Assembly: GCF_009928415.1 (NCBI RefSeq)
Contig: NZ_JAABNN010000008.1
Coordinates: forward strand, 91,714-155,713
DNA: 64,000 nucleotides
Source: Bacillus sp. USDA818B3_A
Lineage (GTDB): Bacteria > Bacillota > Bacilli > Bacillales > Cytobacillaceae
Direction of reading: 5' to 3'
The translations under genes were made by a program, and so were the position numbers. Shown in pieces: positions 1 through 8,930 of the stretch (position 1 is the first letter of the stretch; every line of letters begins with the position of its first letter). The notes beneath the pieces are model-generated. The model did no database searches and was not told where the DNA came from. It saw nothing but the letters and a program-made list of their open reading frames with translations.

Positions 1-582
1 CTCATATTCTGTCATGATATTTCCTTCATAACCACTTTTATGAAAATCAAGACTCAAATAAGTCAATAAAAGACCATATGCAGAAAAGCTTTTAAGGGAG
101 TATTCGAATAATCCCTGATTATCAGTCTTAAAGTGGATTTCACCGCCATCTACGAGTATATTTTCATATAGCTTTAGAAAATCCTTATAAGTCAATCTTC
201 TTTTTTCATGACGGGACTTCGGCCATGGATCGGAAAAATTCAGGTACACCCGATCGACATCATTTTTTGTAAAGTATTTATCCAGCTCTGCAGCGTTTAC
301 GTTTAACAGCTTTAGGTTCGGCAAATCCGCTTCAATTAGGCGGTCCAAAGCAGCAACAATGACACTGTCGTACAGTTCAATTCCAATATAATTGATATCC
401 GGATTGGCCTTAGCCATACCAGTGATGAATTGCCCCTTACCTGTTCCAACTTCGATATGGAGCGGCTGATCTTTTTGAAAAGCCTCATGCCACTTACCCT
501 TCAAACTTTCAGGGTGGGCTGGAACGTATTGCGGATGCTGCTCTATTTTTTCCTTTGCCCAAGGTTTATATCTAAGTCTCAT
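1..582 (-). CDS. trmB: tRNA (guanine-N7)-methyltransferase TrmB, 3' end cut by window edge
   Basis: SAM-dependent enzyme that makes m7G46 in the tRNA variable loop. The first 194 codons are readable from an ATG at 582 and stay open to base 1, so the C-terminus lies outside the window. The N-terminus [20 protein letters not shown], the SAM-binding [11 protein letters not shown] and the catalytic-region segment [19 protein letters not shown] are typical of TrmB. A Shine-Dalgarno (SD) AGGAG lies 8 nt upstream of the ATG. It diverges from ytzH, as in B. subtilis. Confidence 0.96.
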   Translation of the reverse strand, partial: MRLRYKPWAKEKIEQHPQYVPAHPESLKGKWHEAFQKDQPLHIEVGTGKGQFITGMAKANPDINYIGIELYDSVIVAALDRLIEADLPNLKLLNVNAAELDKYFTKNDVDRVYLNFSDPWPKSRHEKRRLTYKDFLKLYENILVDGGEIHFKTDNQGLFEYSLKSFSAYGLLLTYLSLDFHKSGYEGNIMTEYE

Positions 583-673
583 TTTGACACTCCTAAAAAA
601 AATTATCCTTCAAAACATACCATGCAGAACATATACATGCAAGTTAAACTATATGGAAAAAAGGTTAGCGCAT

Positions 674-722
674 AAATAGAAAAAGAATCCACAACCTAAC
701 TGTGAATTCCTTTTTCTATTTC
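674..722. terminator. AT-rich perfect-ended hairpin between trmB and ytzH
   Basis: An 18-20 nt inverted repeat (AAATAGAAAAAG on the left, its complement on the right) encloses a short loop and ends 22 nt before the ytzH start. The A/T-rich outer arms could give a U-run in either direction, so it may be a weak bidirectional terminator or a 5' hairpin of ytzH. Function is inferred from shape only. Confidence 0.4.
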
Positions 723-744
723 CACATTGAAAGGATGTGCTTTT

Positions 745-1023
745 ATGCCATTAAGTCATGGCGACCAAGTTACATTGCTGAAAGATATTTTAAACAATCA
801 CCAAACTGATTGCTGCGGGTCCGTTTCCGAATGCGAACAATTAGAACGCTTAGTTAAATCACTTATGGTGAACAATCAAATTGATGGGAATGTAAAAAAT
901 ATCCTTCAAGAAGTATATCGATACAGTCAACATGGAGCTCAAACCTCTGATTTAGATCAACATATTTTATCTAATCAAGAAAACTTATCACAATGGGTCA
1001 ATGATATTGACCAATTTTCGTAA
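745..1023 (+). CDS. ytzH: YtzH-like small protein
   Basis: Soluble 92-residue protein of unknown function, conserved in Bacillaceae next to trmB and ytmP. I chose the ATG at 745 (MPLSHGDQVTLL) because AAAGGATG sits about 8 nt upstream; a TTG at 727 would add six residues but overlaps that SD. A Cys pair (DCCGSVSEC) near residue 25 is visible. The stop lies one base from the stop of the convergent ytmP. Confidence 0.85.
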   Translation: MPLSHGDQVTLLKDILNNHQTDCCGSVSECEQLERLVKSLMVNNQIDGNVKNILQEVYRYSQHGAQTSDLDQHILSNQENLSQWVNDIDQFS

Positions 1024-1024
1024 G

Positions 1025-1798
1025 TTAGAGGATATCACGCAAAAAATCAATCCAGTTGTTCATTTCTTCTAATCGATCTTTGTTTTTATACCATTGAATG
1101 GAGGACAAAGTTTGAATGGTAACATACCATTTCATTCTAAGTTTCAGATGATCGGTAAGCTCTTTACCATAGAGTTTAAGCCAGTCCTCCCAATTCTCTT
1201 CAGGGATATACCAGTAGAGAAGCAGTCCTAAATCAATGGCAGGGTCAGCAATCATCGCACCATCCCAATCAATCAGATACAACTGGTTGTCTTCCGAAAG
1301 CAGCCAGTTGTTATGGTTGACATCACCATGACAAACCACTTTCTCATCACAATAAACATGTAAGGCTTCCTCTTTTAGAAAGTTAATCGCCTTTTTAGTT
1401 TCAGGCAATGTAAGTACATCTTTATCTAATTCGTTAATAACCGATTGCAAAATCGGCTCTGGATTCACCGGCGCATTCTCCAACCGGCTCAGCATTCCAA
1501 GCATCGGTTCAGAGCAATGGATCTTCTTAAGCAATCTGGCAACACTCTCTTGGTTCATTTCAGAGGGTTTTAACTCCCTGCCTGGAAGCCATTGTTGCGC
1601 TGTTATAACATCTCCGTTTTCCAATCTTCTTGTCCATACAAGCTTTGGGACAATGCCTTCTGCTGATAGTACTGCAAGGAATGGAGAGGAATTCCGCTTT
1701 AAAAAAAGCCTTTGGTCTTCATACTTTGCATAAAAGGCTTCTCCTGTTTTGCCTCCAGCTGGGGTAATCTCCCACTCTTGTCCTAGTAAATGTTCCAA
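1025..1798 (-). CDS. ytmP: YtmP, aminoglycoside phosphotransferase-like kinase
   Basis: Member of the APH/choline-kinase-like fold. The catalytic loop HGDVNHNNW (about residues 157-165) and the metal-binding LIDWDGA (about 175-181) are intact, so it should be an active small-molecule kinase. The substrate is unknown. Length (257 aa) fits YtmP. It faces ytzH tail to tail and lies downstream of amyX, from which a terminator separates it. Resistance to an aminoglycoside should not be inferred: this is a conserved housekeeping locus. Confidence 0.88.
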   Translation of the reverse strand: MEHLLGQEWEITPAGGKTGEAFYAKYEDQRLFLKRNSSPFLAVLSAEGIVPKLVWTRRLENGDVITAQQWLPGRELKPSEMNQESVARLLKKIHCSEPMLGMLSRLENAPVNPEPILQSVINELDKDVLTLPETKKAINFLKEEALHVYCDEKVVCHGDVNHNNWLLSEDNQLYLIDWDGAMIADPAIDLGLLLYWYIPEENWEDWLKLYGKELTDHLKLRMKWYVTIQTLSSIQWYKNKDRLEEMNNWIDFLRDIL

Positions 1799-1915
1799 AA
1801 TTGCTCACCTTCAATTTATGCCGTTCTATTGGGCTTATTCCTCTTAAATGCGAGGGTAAAACCTGTGCTGCAGGAAGGTTTATTAACCACAATTATAACA
1901 ATAGTCTTTTTTTAA

Positions 1916-1953
1916 ACAAAAAAAAAGCTATTGAAACCATTGCACACAATAGC
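1916..1953 (-). terminator. Rho-independent terminator after amyX
   Basis: On the minus strand, GCTATTG and CAATAGC form a 7-bp stem and are followed by a run of nine T. It lies 57 nt beyond the amyX stop. An alternative A/T-rich stem with the CAATAG at 1900 is also possible. Confidence 0.7.
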
Positions 1954-2009
1954 CATCTTAATAAATTTTATCTCCTTAGGCCTTTTTTCGTCAAGTCATC
2001 TTTAAAAAA

Positions 2010-4145
2010 CTATTTTTTCAGCAAAACATTTAAGGAGATTGGCTCCATCAAATATTCTTTATTTACTGTATGTTCCTTAGCAGAAATTCCCGCAAATTGA
2101 TGATTGGCTAAAACTCCCCATTCACCGTCAGGAAGGATAATCTTCTGTATTTTTGCTGTTGGATTTATGACAAGGATGATTTCATTTTTAGGTATTTGAT
2201 ATAAACACCCTATAACAGGTGATGGAAAGGTCAGCGGCTGGATTTGAGAACGAACTTCTTCACTGTTTCTCATTCGAAAGCAAGAGAACTCTTGGCGTAT
2301 CTTAATTAGCCCCTTAATATATTCCACATTTTCTTTAAATTCGCTCTTCCGTTCCCAATCGAGCTGGTTAATGGAATCCGAAGATCGATAGCTGTTACCA
2401 TCTCCTTGCTTTGTTCGAAAGAACTCCTGTCCACTGTGTAAAAATGGAATACCCTGAGAGAGGATAACCATCCCGGTTGCAAGCCGGTGATATTTTTTTA
2501 GAATCGGAGGTTCAGTTTCAGCAAAACAGCCTTCAAGTTTATCCCAAAGGGTATGATTATCGTGGCATTCAACATAATTTACGGATTGATAGGGCTGATT
2601 AAAAAGGCGGGCACCTTTTTTGATTAAGCCGATACTGCCCGTCAGTGCCTCCATTGCGGCATCCGCAAAATGCTCATTCCCTAAGGCATACCCCTTATCA
2701 AACAAATTAAACGTACTGCCTTTTATCATATCTCTAAACTTATCATTAAACTGGCCAATTCGAGGCATTTTTGCCTGGTTTGCAATGGTCGCCTTTTGCG
2801 CTGACTGCAAAGGAGTATTGAGATTCCAGCCTTCCCCTATGATGATTATGCCTTTTGATTTACCGTCACATATCTTTCTTACCTCATTCATCGTGGTTAT
2901 GTCTAGAATTCCCATCAAATCGAAGCGAAATCCATCTATTTGGTATTCATCCAGCCAATACCTAACGGAATCAAGGATAAACTTCCGCACCATTTTTCTT
3001 TCGGAGGCAATATCATTACCAACACCGGTACCATTTGAAGGCAGGCCAATATCGTTATGACGGAAATAATAGCCTGGGACGATTTTTTCGAAAGAGGATT
3101 GTTCACGAATATAGACATGATTGTAAACAACATCCATGATTACTCCAAGGCCAATACTGTGAACCTGATTGATTAATTGCTTTAACTCAATGATTCGGGA
3201 ATAAGGATCGGAGGGATCGGTTGCATAGCTGCCCTCAGGAGCATTGAAATGAAGAGGATTATACCCCCAGTTGTACTGTTTCGGCGGGTTTAATTCGTCA
3301 ACACCGGCATAATCATTAATCGGAAGAAATTCTATATGGGTGACCCCTAATTCTTTGACATAGGATAAGCCGGTCGGCTCACCATCCTCACCCTTCGTGT
3401 CGAGCTCCCCAGCTCCTAAATACAAGCCCTTATGCTTAACACCGCTTTTATTATGAATCGTAAAATCCCGAATATGTGTTTCATAGATGATGGCGTCAAC
3501 CGGGCTTTCTAATCGGGAAAGGGGATTCTTAAGCTTCGGTGTTTTTTTCAATTTTACAACGACACCAAGCTCCCCGTTCGCGCTGACCGCCTTTACATAT
3601 GGATCCACAGCCTCTCGCCATTCTTGATTTACAAGTACAAGGAAGCTATATTGATAAAATTCCAAATCACCGTTAAGGGTTACCGACCAAACACCGCAAT
3701 CCTCCCGTCTCATTTTAATGATCTCCGAATACCCATTGGCAGGGGGACGTAATTTTAGCTTTACCCCTGTTGCGGTTGGGGCCCATAGTTTAAAACAAGT
3801 CTGCCCCGTATGAAATGTAACCCCAAGGTCATCTCCGTTATAATAAAATTTCTCGTCAAATGGATCCGTTCGGATGACTGCGCCAATTTGCAGATCCGTT
3901 TTCCCGCCATGTTCATCAAATATCCAATAGGGTTTTCCGAAAGAAAATTCCCCCTCAAAGCGGCAAGTATATTTCACATGTCCCTCAATCTCGATCTTCT
4001 CCAAAATGTCCAGCTGATGCTTTAACCTATCAGTGGACAGGTGGAATTCGGATGACCATCCGTGGTGATAGGAATAAGGAAGAAGAATAGTGACGATGTT
4101 CATCTCATCTAAGTAAGCAAAAAAATTCCTGTTAACAGAATTCAT
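2010..4145 (-). CDS. amyX: Type I pullulanase (glycogen/starch debranching)
   Basis: GH13 enzyme that cleaves alpha-1,6 branches of pullulan, limit dextrin or glycogen. It has no signal peptide, so it is cytoplasmic. An N-terminal carbohydrate-binding/CBM48 part precedes the barrel. The type I signature YNWGYNP and the four GH13 regions are visible: DVVYNH, GFRFDLMGI (nucleophile Asp), GEGW (acid Glu) and ECHDNHT. I place the start at ATG 4145 (MNSVNRNFF), preceded by GGAGGAGAGGG, rather than 24 nt upstream. This gives 711 aa, close to the 718 of B. subtilis AmyX. The start overlaps the end of ytlR by 14 nt, so translation is probably coupled. Likely works with the glg genes at the far end of the window. 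Confidence 0.94.
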   Translation of the reverse strand: MNSVNRNFFAYLDEMNIVTILLPYSYHHGWSSEFHLSTDRLKHQLDILEKIEIEGHVKYTCRFEGEFSFGKPYWIFDEHGGKTDLQIGAVIRTDPFDEKFYYNGDDLGVTFHTGQTCFKLWAPTATGVKLKLRPPANGYSEIIKMRREDCGVWSVTLNGDLEFYQYSFLVLVNQEWREAVDPYVKAVSANGELGVVVKLKKTPKLKNPLSRLESPVDAIIYETHIRDFTIHNKSGVKHKGLYLGAGELDTKGEDGEPTGLSYVKELGVTHIEFLPINDYAGVDELNPPKQYNWGYNPLHFNAPEGSYATDPSDPYSRIIELKQLINQVHSIGLGVIMDVVYNHVYIREQSSFEKIVPGYYFRHNDIGLPSNGTGVGNDIASERKMVRKFILDSVRYWLDEYQIDGFRFDLMGILDITTMNEVRKICDGKSKGIIIIGEGWNLNTPLQSAQKATIANQAKMPRIGQFNDKFRDMIKGSTFNLFDKGYALGNEHFADAAMEALTGSIGLIKKGARLFNQPYQSVNYVECHDNHTLWDKLEGCFAETEPPILKKYHRLATGMVILSQGIPFLHSGQEFFRTKQGDGNSYRSSDSINQLDWERKSEFKENVEYIKGLIKIRQEFSCFRMRNSEEVRSQIQPLTFPSPVIGCLYQIPKNEIILVINPTAKIQKIILPDGEWGVLANHQFAGISAKEHTVNKEYLMEPISLNVLLKK

Positions 4146-5115
4146 TCGAATCCCTCTCCTCCAGTTCAACTTCTACCTTCCCGCGACTTCTAGATAACAC
4201 CTCTAAGGCTTTCGCTTGAAGGTGAATCGAAAGTGGGGTAAATCCGATATGCTCCCCGTCAGCATGAACATACTGTTTGGCTGGTGATTGGATGGTGATG
4301 TTTTTTCCTCTATAGGTTTTTACTTCTGTAAAGAAAACGTGTTTCCCCCAAAATACACTAATGAAAACGAGTATTAGCTTCAGCCTTGATAATTGGTGGA
4401 CAACCGTGATATCTAACAGGCCGTCATCTGGTTTGGCCTCGGGGGCAATTTTCATCCCGCCGCCATAAAAAGGCTGATTAGAAACGGTTACAAACCATGT
4501 TTGTTCAAATATATGCGTTTTCCCGTCAATTGATAAATCAAATGTTGCAGTTTTATAGGTAAATACATTTTTTAATAGAAAAAAGACATAAATTAACCGG
4601 CCTAATGATAATTTATTAAACATTGCCTTTATTCGCGATTGGTTTACCTCATAAGAGATAATTGCGTCAAATCCTGCCCCCATATTATTTAAAAAAAGGT
4701 GTTCTTCATGATTATTTAGAAGAATTTTTCCAATATCTATTTGCATTCCTGCTCGTTTTTGGAAGCGAAGAATGAATTCCAATGCCTTTTTGGGGTCACT
4801 AGGAATTTGAAAACCTCTCGAGAAATCATTTCCTGAACCGCCAGGAATAAAACCAAGTGTGATATTTTGGTATCCAGCAATTCCATTTAGAACCTCATGG
4901 ATCGTTCCATCTCCACCTACAGCAACAATCAGCTTTTCCTGTTCGTTCTGCTCGGCAATCTGTTGGGCCAATTTTTTTGCATGCCCGGAAAATTCGGTAA
5001 AGAAGGTAAGATAGTAAATCCCTTCTCGCACTAAGACCTCTTCCACTTTCATCCAAATATTTAAACAATATCCGTTTCTAGCTTTTGGATTGATAATAAA
5101 ATAAACCTGTTTCAT
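4132..5115 (-). CDS. ytlR: YtlR, diacylglycerol kinase-family lipid kinase
   Basis: Member of the DAGK/sphingosine-kinase catalytic family. The nucleotide-binding motifs GGDGTIHEVLNG (about residues 67-78) and GGSGNDFSRG (about 95-105) are intact, and the C-terminal beta domain contains the expected HADGEHIGF. The lipid substrate is not known for YtlR; the housekeeping DgkB is usually a separate gene. It ends inside the first five codons of amyX (14-nt overlap) and starts 18 nt after thpR. Confidence 0.9.
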   Translation of the reverse strand: MKQVYFIINPKARNGYCLNIWMKVEEVLVREGIYYLTFFTEFSGHAKKLAQQIAEQNEQEKLIVAVGGDGTIHEVLNGIAGYQNITLGFIPGGSGNDFSRGFQIPSDPKKALEFILRFQKRAGMQIDIGKILLNNHEEHLFLNNMGAGFDAIISYEVNQSRIKAMFNKLSLGRLIYVFFLLKNVFTYKTATFDLSIDGKTHIFEQTWFVTVSNQPFYGGGMKIAPEAKPDDGLLDITVVHQLSRLKLILVFISVFWGKHVFFTEVKTYRGKNITIQSPAKQYVHADGEHIGFTPLSIHLQAKALEVLSRSRGKVEVELEERDSNEFC

Positions 5116-5133
5116 AAAGACCCACCCTTAAAT

Positions 5134-5712
5134 TCAAAATGGCTCCGATTGTAATGGAAATATGGTGATTGGTTCATATTTTGGTACTTTATCTAGATTC
5201 GTTTGATATACTACTACTTCTTCGGCTCGAAACTCCAATGGCTCCGGCTGCAATTCATGCCAAATATTTAATAGATCCTTTTGGAATTCCCCTTGCCCCA
5301 TCCATTTTCTTGCTAAGGTAATATGCGGCTTAAAAGCACGGGTTTCTAATACAAATCCTGCCTTTTTACAGGCTGAATACACTCTTTCCCTTATCTGGAT
5401 CAACTCTTCAATTTTTTCAGTATCGGCCCAAAAAACTCGAGGTGAATCTTCTTTCCCAAAAAAACCAAGTTTATTTATCCTTAAATTGAATGCCTTTTCA
5501 TTATTTAATATCTCTTTCACATTTTTTTCAGCTTGATTAAGTTTTTCCTGTTCGGCAGATCCTAAAAAAGCTAACGTGATATGCAAGTCCATATGATGAA
5601 CCCACCGCTTAAATGGGATTTCTTGTTTTAAGCTTTCGATATGTTCTTTCATGATTAGTTTTGTTTCTTCAGGGATTCTTAGAGCAAAGAAAAAATGCGG
5701 TCTTGGATTCAT
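5134..5712 (-). CDS. thpR: RNA 2',3'-cyclic phosphodiesterase (2H family)
   Basis: Homologue of B. subtilis YtlP and of ThpR/LigT. The two defining HxTx motifs are present: HITLAFLG (about residue 46) and HITLARKW (about residue 130), which form the two-histidine active site that opens 2',3'-cyclic phosphates on RNA ends. At 192 aa it has the normal family length. It is the first gene of the thpR-ytlR-amyX run on the minus strand and diverges from the cysteine-synthase homologue. Confidence 0.92.
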   Translation of the reverse strand: MNPRPHFFFALRIPEETKLIMKEHIESLKQEIPFKRWVHHMDLHITLAFLGSAEQEKLNQAEKNVKEILNNEKAFNLRINKLGFFGKEDSPRVFWADTEKIEELIQIRERVYSACKKAGFVLETRAFKPHITLARKWMGQGEFQKDLLNIWHELQPEPLEFRAEEVVVYQTNLDKVPKYEPITIFPLQSEPF

Positions 5713-5861
5713 TTTTTATCCTCCATCTTTTTTTAATTTTAGTCTATTTTCTCCCAATTGTATCTAGTGTCAAACCGTTTATTAAGCCATATTTTTTACA
5801 ATTAATAAGTTATTCTTTATGATTAAAAGATAAAAATAGTTAGTTTAGAAAGGGAAACCCA

Positions 5862-6791
5862 ATGAGAATAGTTAATAATATTGCTGAATTGATTGGAGAA
5901 ACACCGCTTGTTAAACTAAATCGCTTAGCACCTAAAGCGGGTGCTGCCGTTTATTTAAAGCTGGAATTTTATAACCCCAGTAAGAGTGTAAAGGACCGGG
6001 CCGCCTATAATATGATTCTTGAAGCAGAAAAGAGCGGACAATTGAAAAAAGGGACCACTATCATAGAACCAACTAGTGGGAATACAGGAATCGGAATTGC
6101 CATGAATGCTGCCGCACGGGGCTATCAATCCATTATTATCATGCCTGACACCATGACAAAGGAACGAATCAATCTACTAAAAGCATACGGAGCAAAGGTA
6201 GTTCTAACGCCTGGGGATCAAAAAATGCCAGGTGCCATTAAGAAAGCACTTGAACTGGCAAAGGATATACCTGATAGTTTTATCCCGATGCAATTTGAAA
6301 ACCAGGCAAACCCGGATGCTCACAGGCACTCGACAGCCATTGAGATTATAGAGGCCATGCAGCAAATAGGAAAACCGCTCTCAGCTTTCGTTGCCACAGC
6401 TGGAACCGGTGGAACGATTACTGGAACAGGAGAAACTCTAAAAGCTCATTATCCTGGACTAGCCGTACATGTTGTCGAACCAAAAGGATCTCCTGTTTTA
6501 TCGGGAGGACAGCCAGGTCCACACAAGTTAGTCGGGACAAGCCCAGGTTTTATTCCGGAAATCCTGAATGAAGAAGTATATGATAAAATCCACCAAATTA
6601 CGGATGAAGATGCATATGAAATCACAAGAAGATTAGCCAAAGAGGAAGGAATTCTGGTAGGGCCATCTTCAGGTGCTGCCTGTTTTGCAGCCATTGAAAC
6701 TGCCAAAAGCTTATCTCCAGATGATGTGGTTGTATGTATTGCCTGTGACACGGGAGAACGGTATCTTTCTAGTGATTTATTCAAATTTTAA
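5862..6791 (+). CDS. ytkP: Cysteine synthase family PLP enzyme (YtkP-like)
   Basis: Fold-type II PLP enzyme. It has the Schiff-base lysine in SVKDRAA (K44), the substrate/PLP loop TSGNTG (71-76) and the phosphate-binding GTGGTITGTG (about 180). The expected reaction is O-acetylserine plus sulfide to cysteine. B. subtilis carries a principal CysK elsewhere and YtkP is its paralogue, so this may be a secondary or specialised enzyme. SD AAAGGG lies 8 nt before ATG 5862. No SAM or T-box leader is seen in the short upstream gap. Confidence 0.9.
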   Translation: MRIVNNIAELIGETPLVKLNRLAPKAGAAVYLKLEFYNPSKSVKDRAAYNMILEAEKSGQLKKGTTIIEPTSGNTGIGIAMNAAARGYQSIIIMPDTMTKERINLLKAYGAKVVLTPGDQKMPGAIKKALELAKDIPDSFIPMQFENQANPDAHRHSTAIEIIEAMQQIGKPLSAFVATAGTGGTITGTGETLKAHYPGLAVHVVEPKGSPVLSGGQPGPHKLVGTSPGFIPEILNEEVYDKIHQITDEDAYEITRRLAKEEGILVGPSSGAACFAAIETAKSLSPDDVVVCIACDTGERYLSSDLFKF

Positions 6792-7119
6792 CTAAAAATT
6801 CTAACAATTTATCATAAAACAAGCTCTTATGCCCATATTCTATAGTATAAAATCATTTTAGGAGGGATGATTATAGGGTTTTCCCATAAATTACCATAGA
6901 ATATTTTGTTTTCTTTACTATATTGGTAGAAATTTTCTGAAATTATGGGTACAATAAGGTTAGATGTATGACATCATCTAAGTATCCACTGTACCATTCC
7001 ATTAAAGGAGATGTCTGCGCGGAAAAGAAACTACATATCTCTTGAAGAGTTTTCTTCAAATAGGCTGTCGGTAGCTGGATTAAGCCATAGGTTTGAAATT
7101 TAGGATAGGGAGTGGTTCT
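6792..7119. other. Intergenic leader region upstream of ytzE
   Basis: About 330 nt without a convincing gene. There is no clear terminator after the cysteine-synthase gene. A 30-codon reading frame, 7011-7103 (MSARKRNYISLEEF...), ends 16 nt before ytzE, but its upstream AAAGGAG abuts the ATG with no spacer. A TACAAT hexamer near 6950 could be a -10 box without a good -35. The function of the long leader is unknown. Confidence 0.5.
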
Positions 7120-7341
7120 TTGAAACCTTCGACTAACCGGATGTTAAACCGCATCAAATGTATCTACATGTTTATCAGAAATAACGGCACTGTTACGACC
7201 CAGGAACTTGTAGAGGAATTTGGTATCACTCCTCGCACCATACAACGAGATTTAAATGTTTTAGCCTATAATGACTTGGTTATAAGCCCAAGCCGCGGTA
7301 AATGGACAACTACACAAAAGAAGGTAAAGATGTCATCTTAA
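7120..7341 (+). CDS. ytzE: YtzE, small DeoR-type HTH regulator
   Basis: A 73-residue protein that is almost entirely one DeoR-type winged helix-turn-helix: FIRNNGTVTTQELVEEFGIT followed by PRTIQRDLNVLAYNDLV. It lacks the C-terminal sugar-phosphate sensor of normal DeoR proteins, so it either binds DNA alone or partners with another protein. I chose TTG 7120 (LKPSTNRMLNRIK) because GATAGGGAGTGG precedes it and the length then matches B. subtilis YtzE. A TTG nine codons upstream is less likely. Confidence 0.87.
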   Translation: MKPSTNRMLNRIKCIYMFIRNNGTVTTQELVEEFGITPRTIQRDLNVLAYNDLVISPSRGKWTTTQKKVKMSS

Positions 7342-7368
7342 TTCGAAACTATCTAAAAATATTATAGT

Positions 7369-7397
7369 AAAGCATGCGAATCTATCGCATGCTTTTT
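7369..7397 (+). terminator. Rho-independent terminator after ytzE
   Basis: Perfect 11-bp stem AAAGCATGCGA / TCGCATGCTTT, 5-nt loop, then TTTTT, 28 nt after the ytzE stop. Confidence 0.92.
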
Positions 7398-7530
7398 ACC
7401 ATTTATAAAGATTATTTCGCTTCGCAAATCTTCAAGTCTATTTGACAGAAATAATAATTATGATATATTAATATAGAAATTGCTTTAGCACTTAAAAGCG
7501 TTTAAGTAAAAAAGAAAAGTAGGTACATCT

Positions 7531-8880
7531 ATGAATAAAAATCAGCAGCAGACTCTTCAAAAAGGACTCCTGCCAAGGCATGTACAGTTTATTGCCCTTG
7601 CCGGGATGATTGGGACTGGTATTTTCAAAGGCAGTTCTGATACCTTAAATATGGCCGGACCAAGTGTGATTATTGCCTATTTAATAGGAGGATTATTGCT
7701 ATTTATTATTATGGCAGCATTAGGTGAATTGGCATTGGCTTACCCCAATCACAATGTACAGCATTTAGTTAATAAGGCATTCGGCGGTCAAGTTTCCTAT
7801 ATAGTCGGATGGTTATATTGGATTAATTGGCTTTTAGTTACGGTTGTGGAATTATTAGCCGCGGGAAGTTTCCTTCAATTTTGGTTCCCTCAGGTTCCCT
7901 TATGGCTCCTAAGCCTTCTTTGTACGGTTCTCATTGTCGGAATTAATTTATTCCAAGTCAAATATTATGGTGAGCTTGAGTTTTGGTTCGCCGGTATTAA
8001 AATTATTGCCCTGATTGCCTTTATTATTTTAGGATTTTTACTGCTTTTAGGAGTCATACCAAGCAATATTCATGATCCTCTGGCAAACTTTACTGACCAC
8101 GGCGGCTTTTTCCCGCATGGGTTAACGGGAACATTCAGCGCCTTTTTAGTCGTTATGTTCTCCTATGGCGGAGCTGAATTAATTGGTGTGGCTGTTACTG
8201 AAACCAAAGATGCTGACCGTGTCTTGCCAAAAATAATTAAAAGCGCTGTTTGGCGTGTCATTATCTTTTATGTTTTTCCAATCTTAATTATCTGCGGGAT
8301 GATGCCTTGGAACAAGGTGACTGGTCAAGAAAGTCCATTTGTTCAGGTTTTTAGTAGCACAGGCTTACCTGGAGCTGCCCACATTATGAACTTTGTCCTT
8401 TTAACGGCCGTTCTATCAGCAGCTAATTCTGGTATTTATGCGACATCTAGAACATTGTTTTCTATGGCCCAGAGCAAGGTTGCCCCAAAAATACTTGCAA
8501 AAGTTTCAACAAAGGGTATTCCAATCATGGGGATATTGATAACCAGCATATTTATATTAGTTGGTGTATACTTAGCCTATTTAACTCCAAGCCAAGTAAT
8601 CGGCTACCTCATGACCATACCAGGGTTTACAGTCATGATGATTTGGATGAGTATTTGTGCCGCACAGTTAAAGTTAAGGCCGAGGTACACACATAATCCT
8701 GCATTTAAAGTGAAATGGTTCCCTTTTACTACGGTTTTCGCACTTGTATCATTAGTAATCATTTTCATTGGATTCTTATTTAATGCGGATAATTGGATTG
8801 GAACCACGGTTTGTATTGTAACAATTGTTAGTTTAATCATCCTTTCATTTATAAATAAAAAACCTTTAGAAATAAAATAG
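7531..8880 (+). CDS. APC-superfamily amino acid permease
   Basis: A 449-residue membrane protein with about 12 hydrophobic segments. The first helix contains the unwound G-x-G motif GMIGTGIFKGS typical of amino acid-polyamine-organocation transporters of the AAT/LysP-GabP type. It is expected to import an amino acid with protons; the substrate cannot be told from sequence. It resembles B. subtilis YtnA, but I leave the symbol empty because several paralogues exist. It stands alone between two terminators. SD AAAAGTAGG is weak but present. Confidence 0.88.
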   Translation: MNKNQQQTLQKGLLPRHVQFIALAGMIGTGIFKGSSDTLNMAGPSVIIAYLIGGLLLFIIMAALGELALAYPNHNVQHLVNKAFGGQVSYIVGWLYWINWLLVTVVELLAAGSFLQFWFPQVPLWLLSLLCTVLIVGINLFQVKYYGELEFWFAGIKIIALIAFIILGFLLLLGVIPSNIHDPLANFTDHGGFFPHGLTGTFSAFLVVMFSYGGAELIGVAVTETKDADRVLPKIIKSAVWRVIIFYVFPILIICGMMPWNKVTGQESPFVQVFSSTGLPGAAHIMNFVLLTAVLSAANSGIYATSRTLFSMAQSKVAPKILAKVSTKGIPIMGILITSIFILVGVYLAYLTPSQVIGYLMTIPGFTVMMIWMSICAAQLKLRPRYTHNPAFKVKWFPFTTVFALVSLVIIFIGFLFNADNWIGTTVCIVTIVSLIILSFINKKPLEIK

Positions 8881-8891
8881 GAACGTGAAAT

Positions 8892-8930
8892 GGACAAGAC
8901 CAGCAATTTTGCTGGCCTTGTCCATTTTTA
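8892..8930. terminator. Bidirectional terminator, permease / arsR
   Basis: Stem GGACAAGACCAGC / GCTGGCCTTGTCC (one G-U pair) followed on the plus strand by ATTTTTAATTTTTG. It sits between the convergent permease and ArsR genes and can serve both, although the minus-strand U-run is poorer. Confidence 0.85.

Noticed and set aside
1025..1798. Aminoglycoside resistance gene
   Set aside because: The kinase fold is shared, but length, start and synteny with trmB/ytzH identify YtmP, a housekeeping gene.
1801..2100. 99-codon plus-strand frame opposite the amyX end
   Set aside because: No SD, crosses the amyX terminator and overlaps amyX antisense.
2620..3060. 146-codon plus-strand frame inside amyX
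   Set aside because: Antisense shadow of a strongly conserved GH13 gene; no SD or family resemblance.
6867..6899. 10-codon leader peptide after GGAGGG upstream of ytzE
   Set aside because: The SD touches the ATG with no spacing, so initiation there is unlikely.
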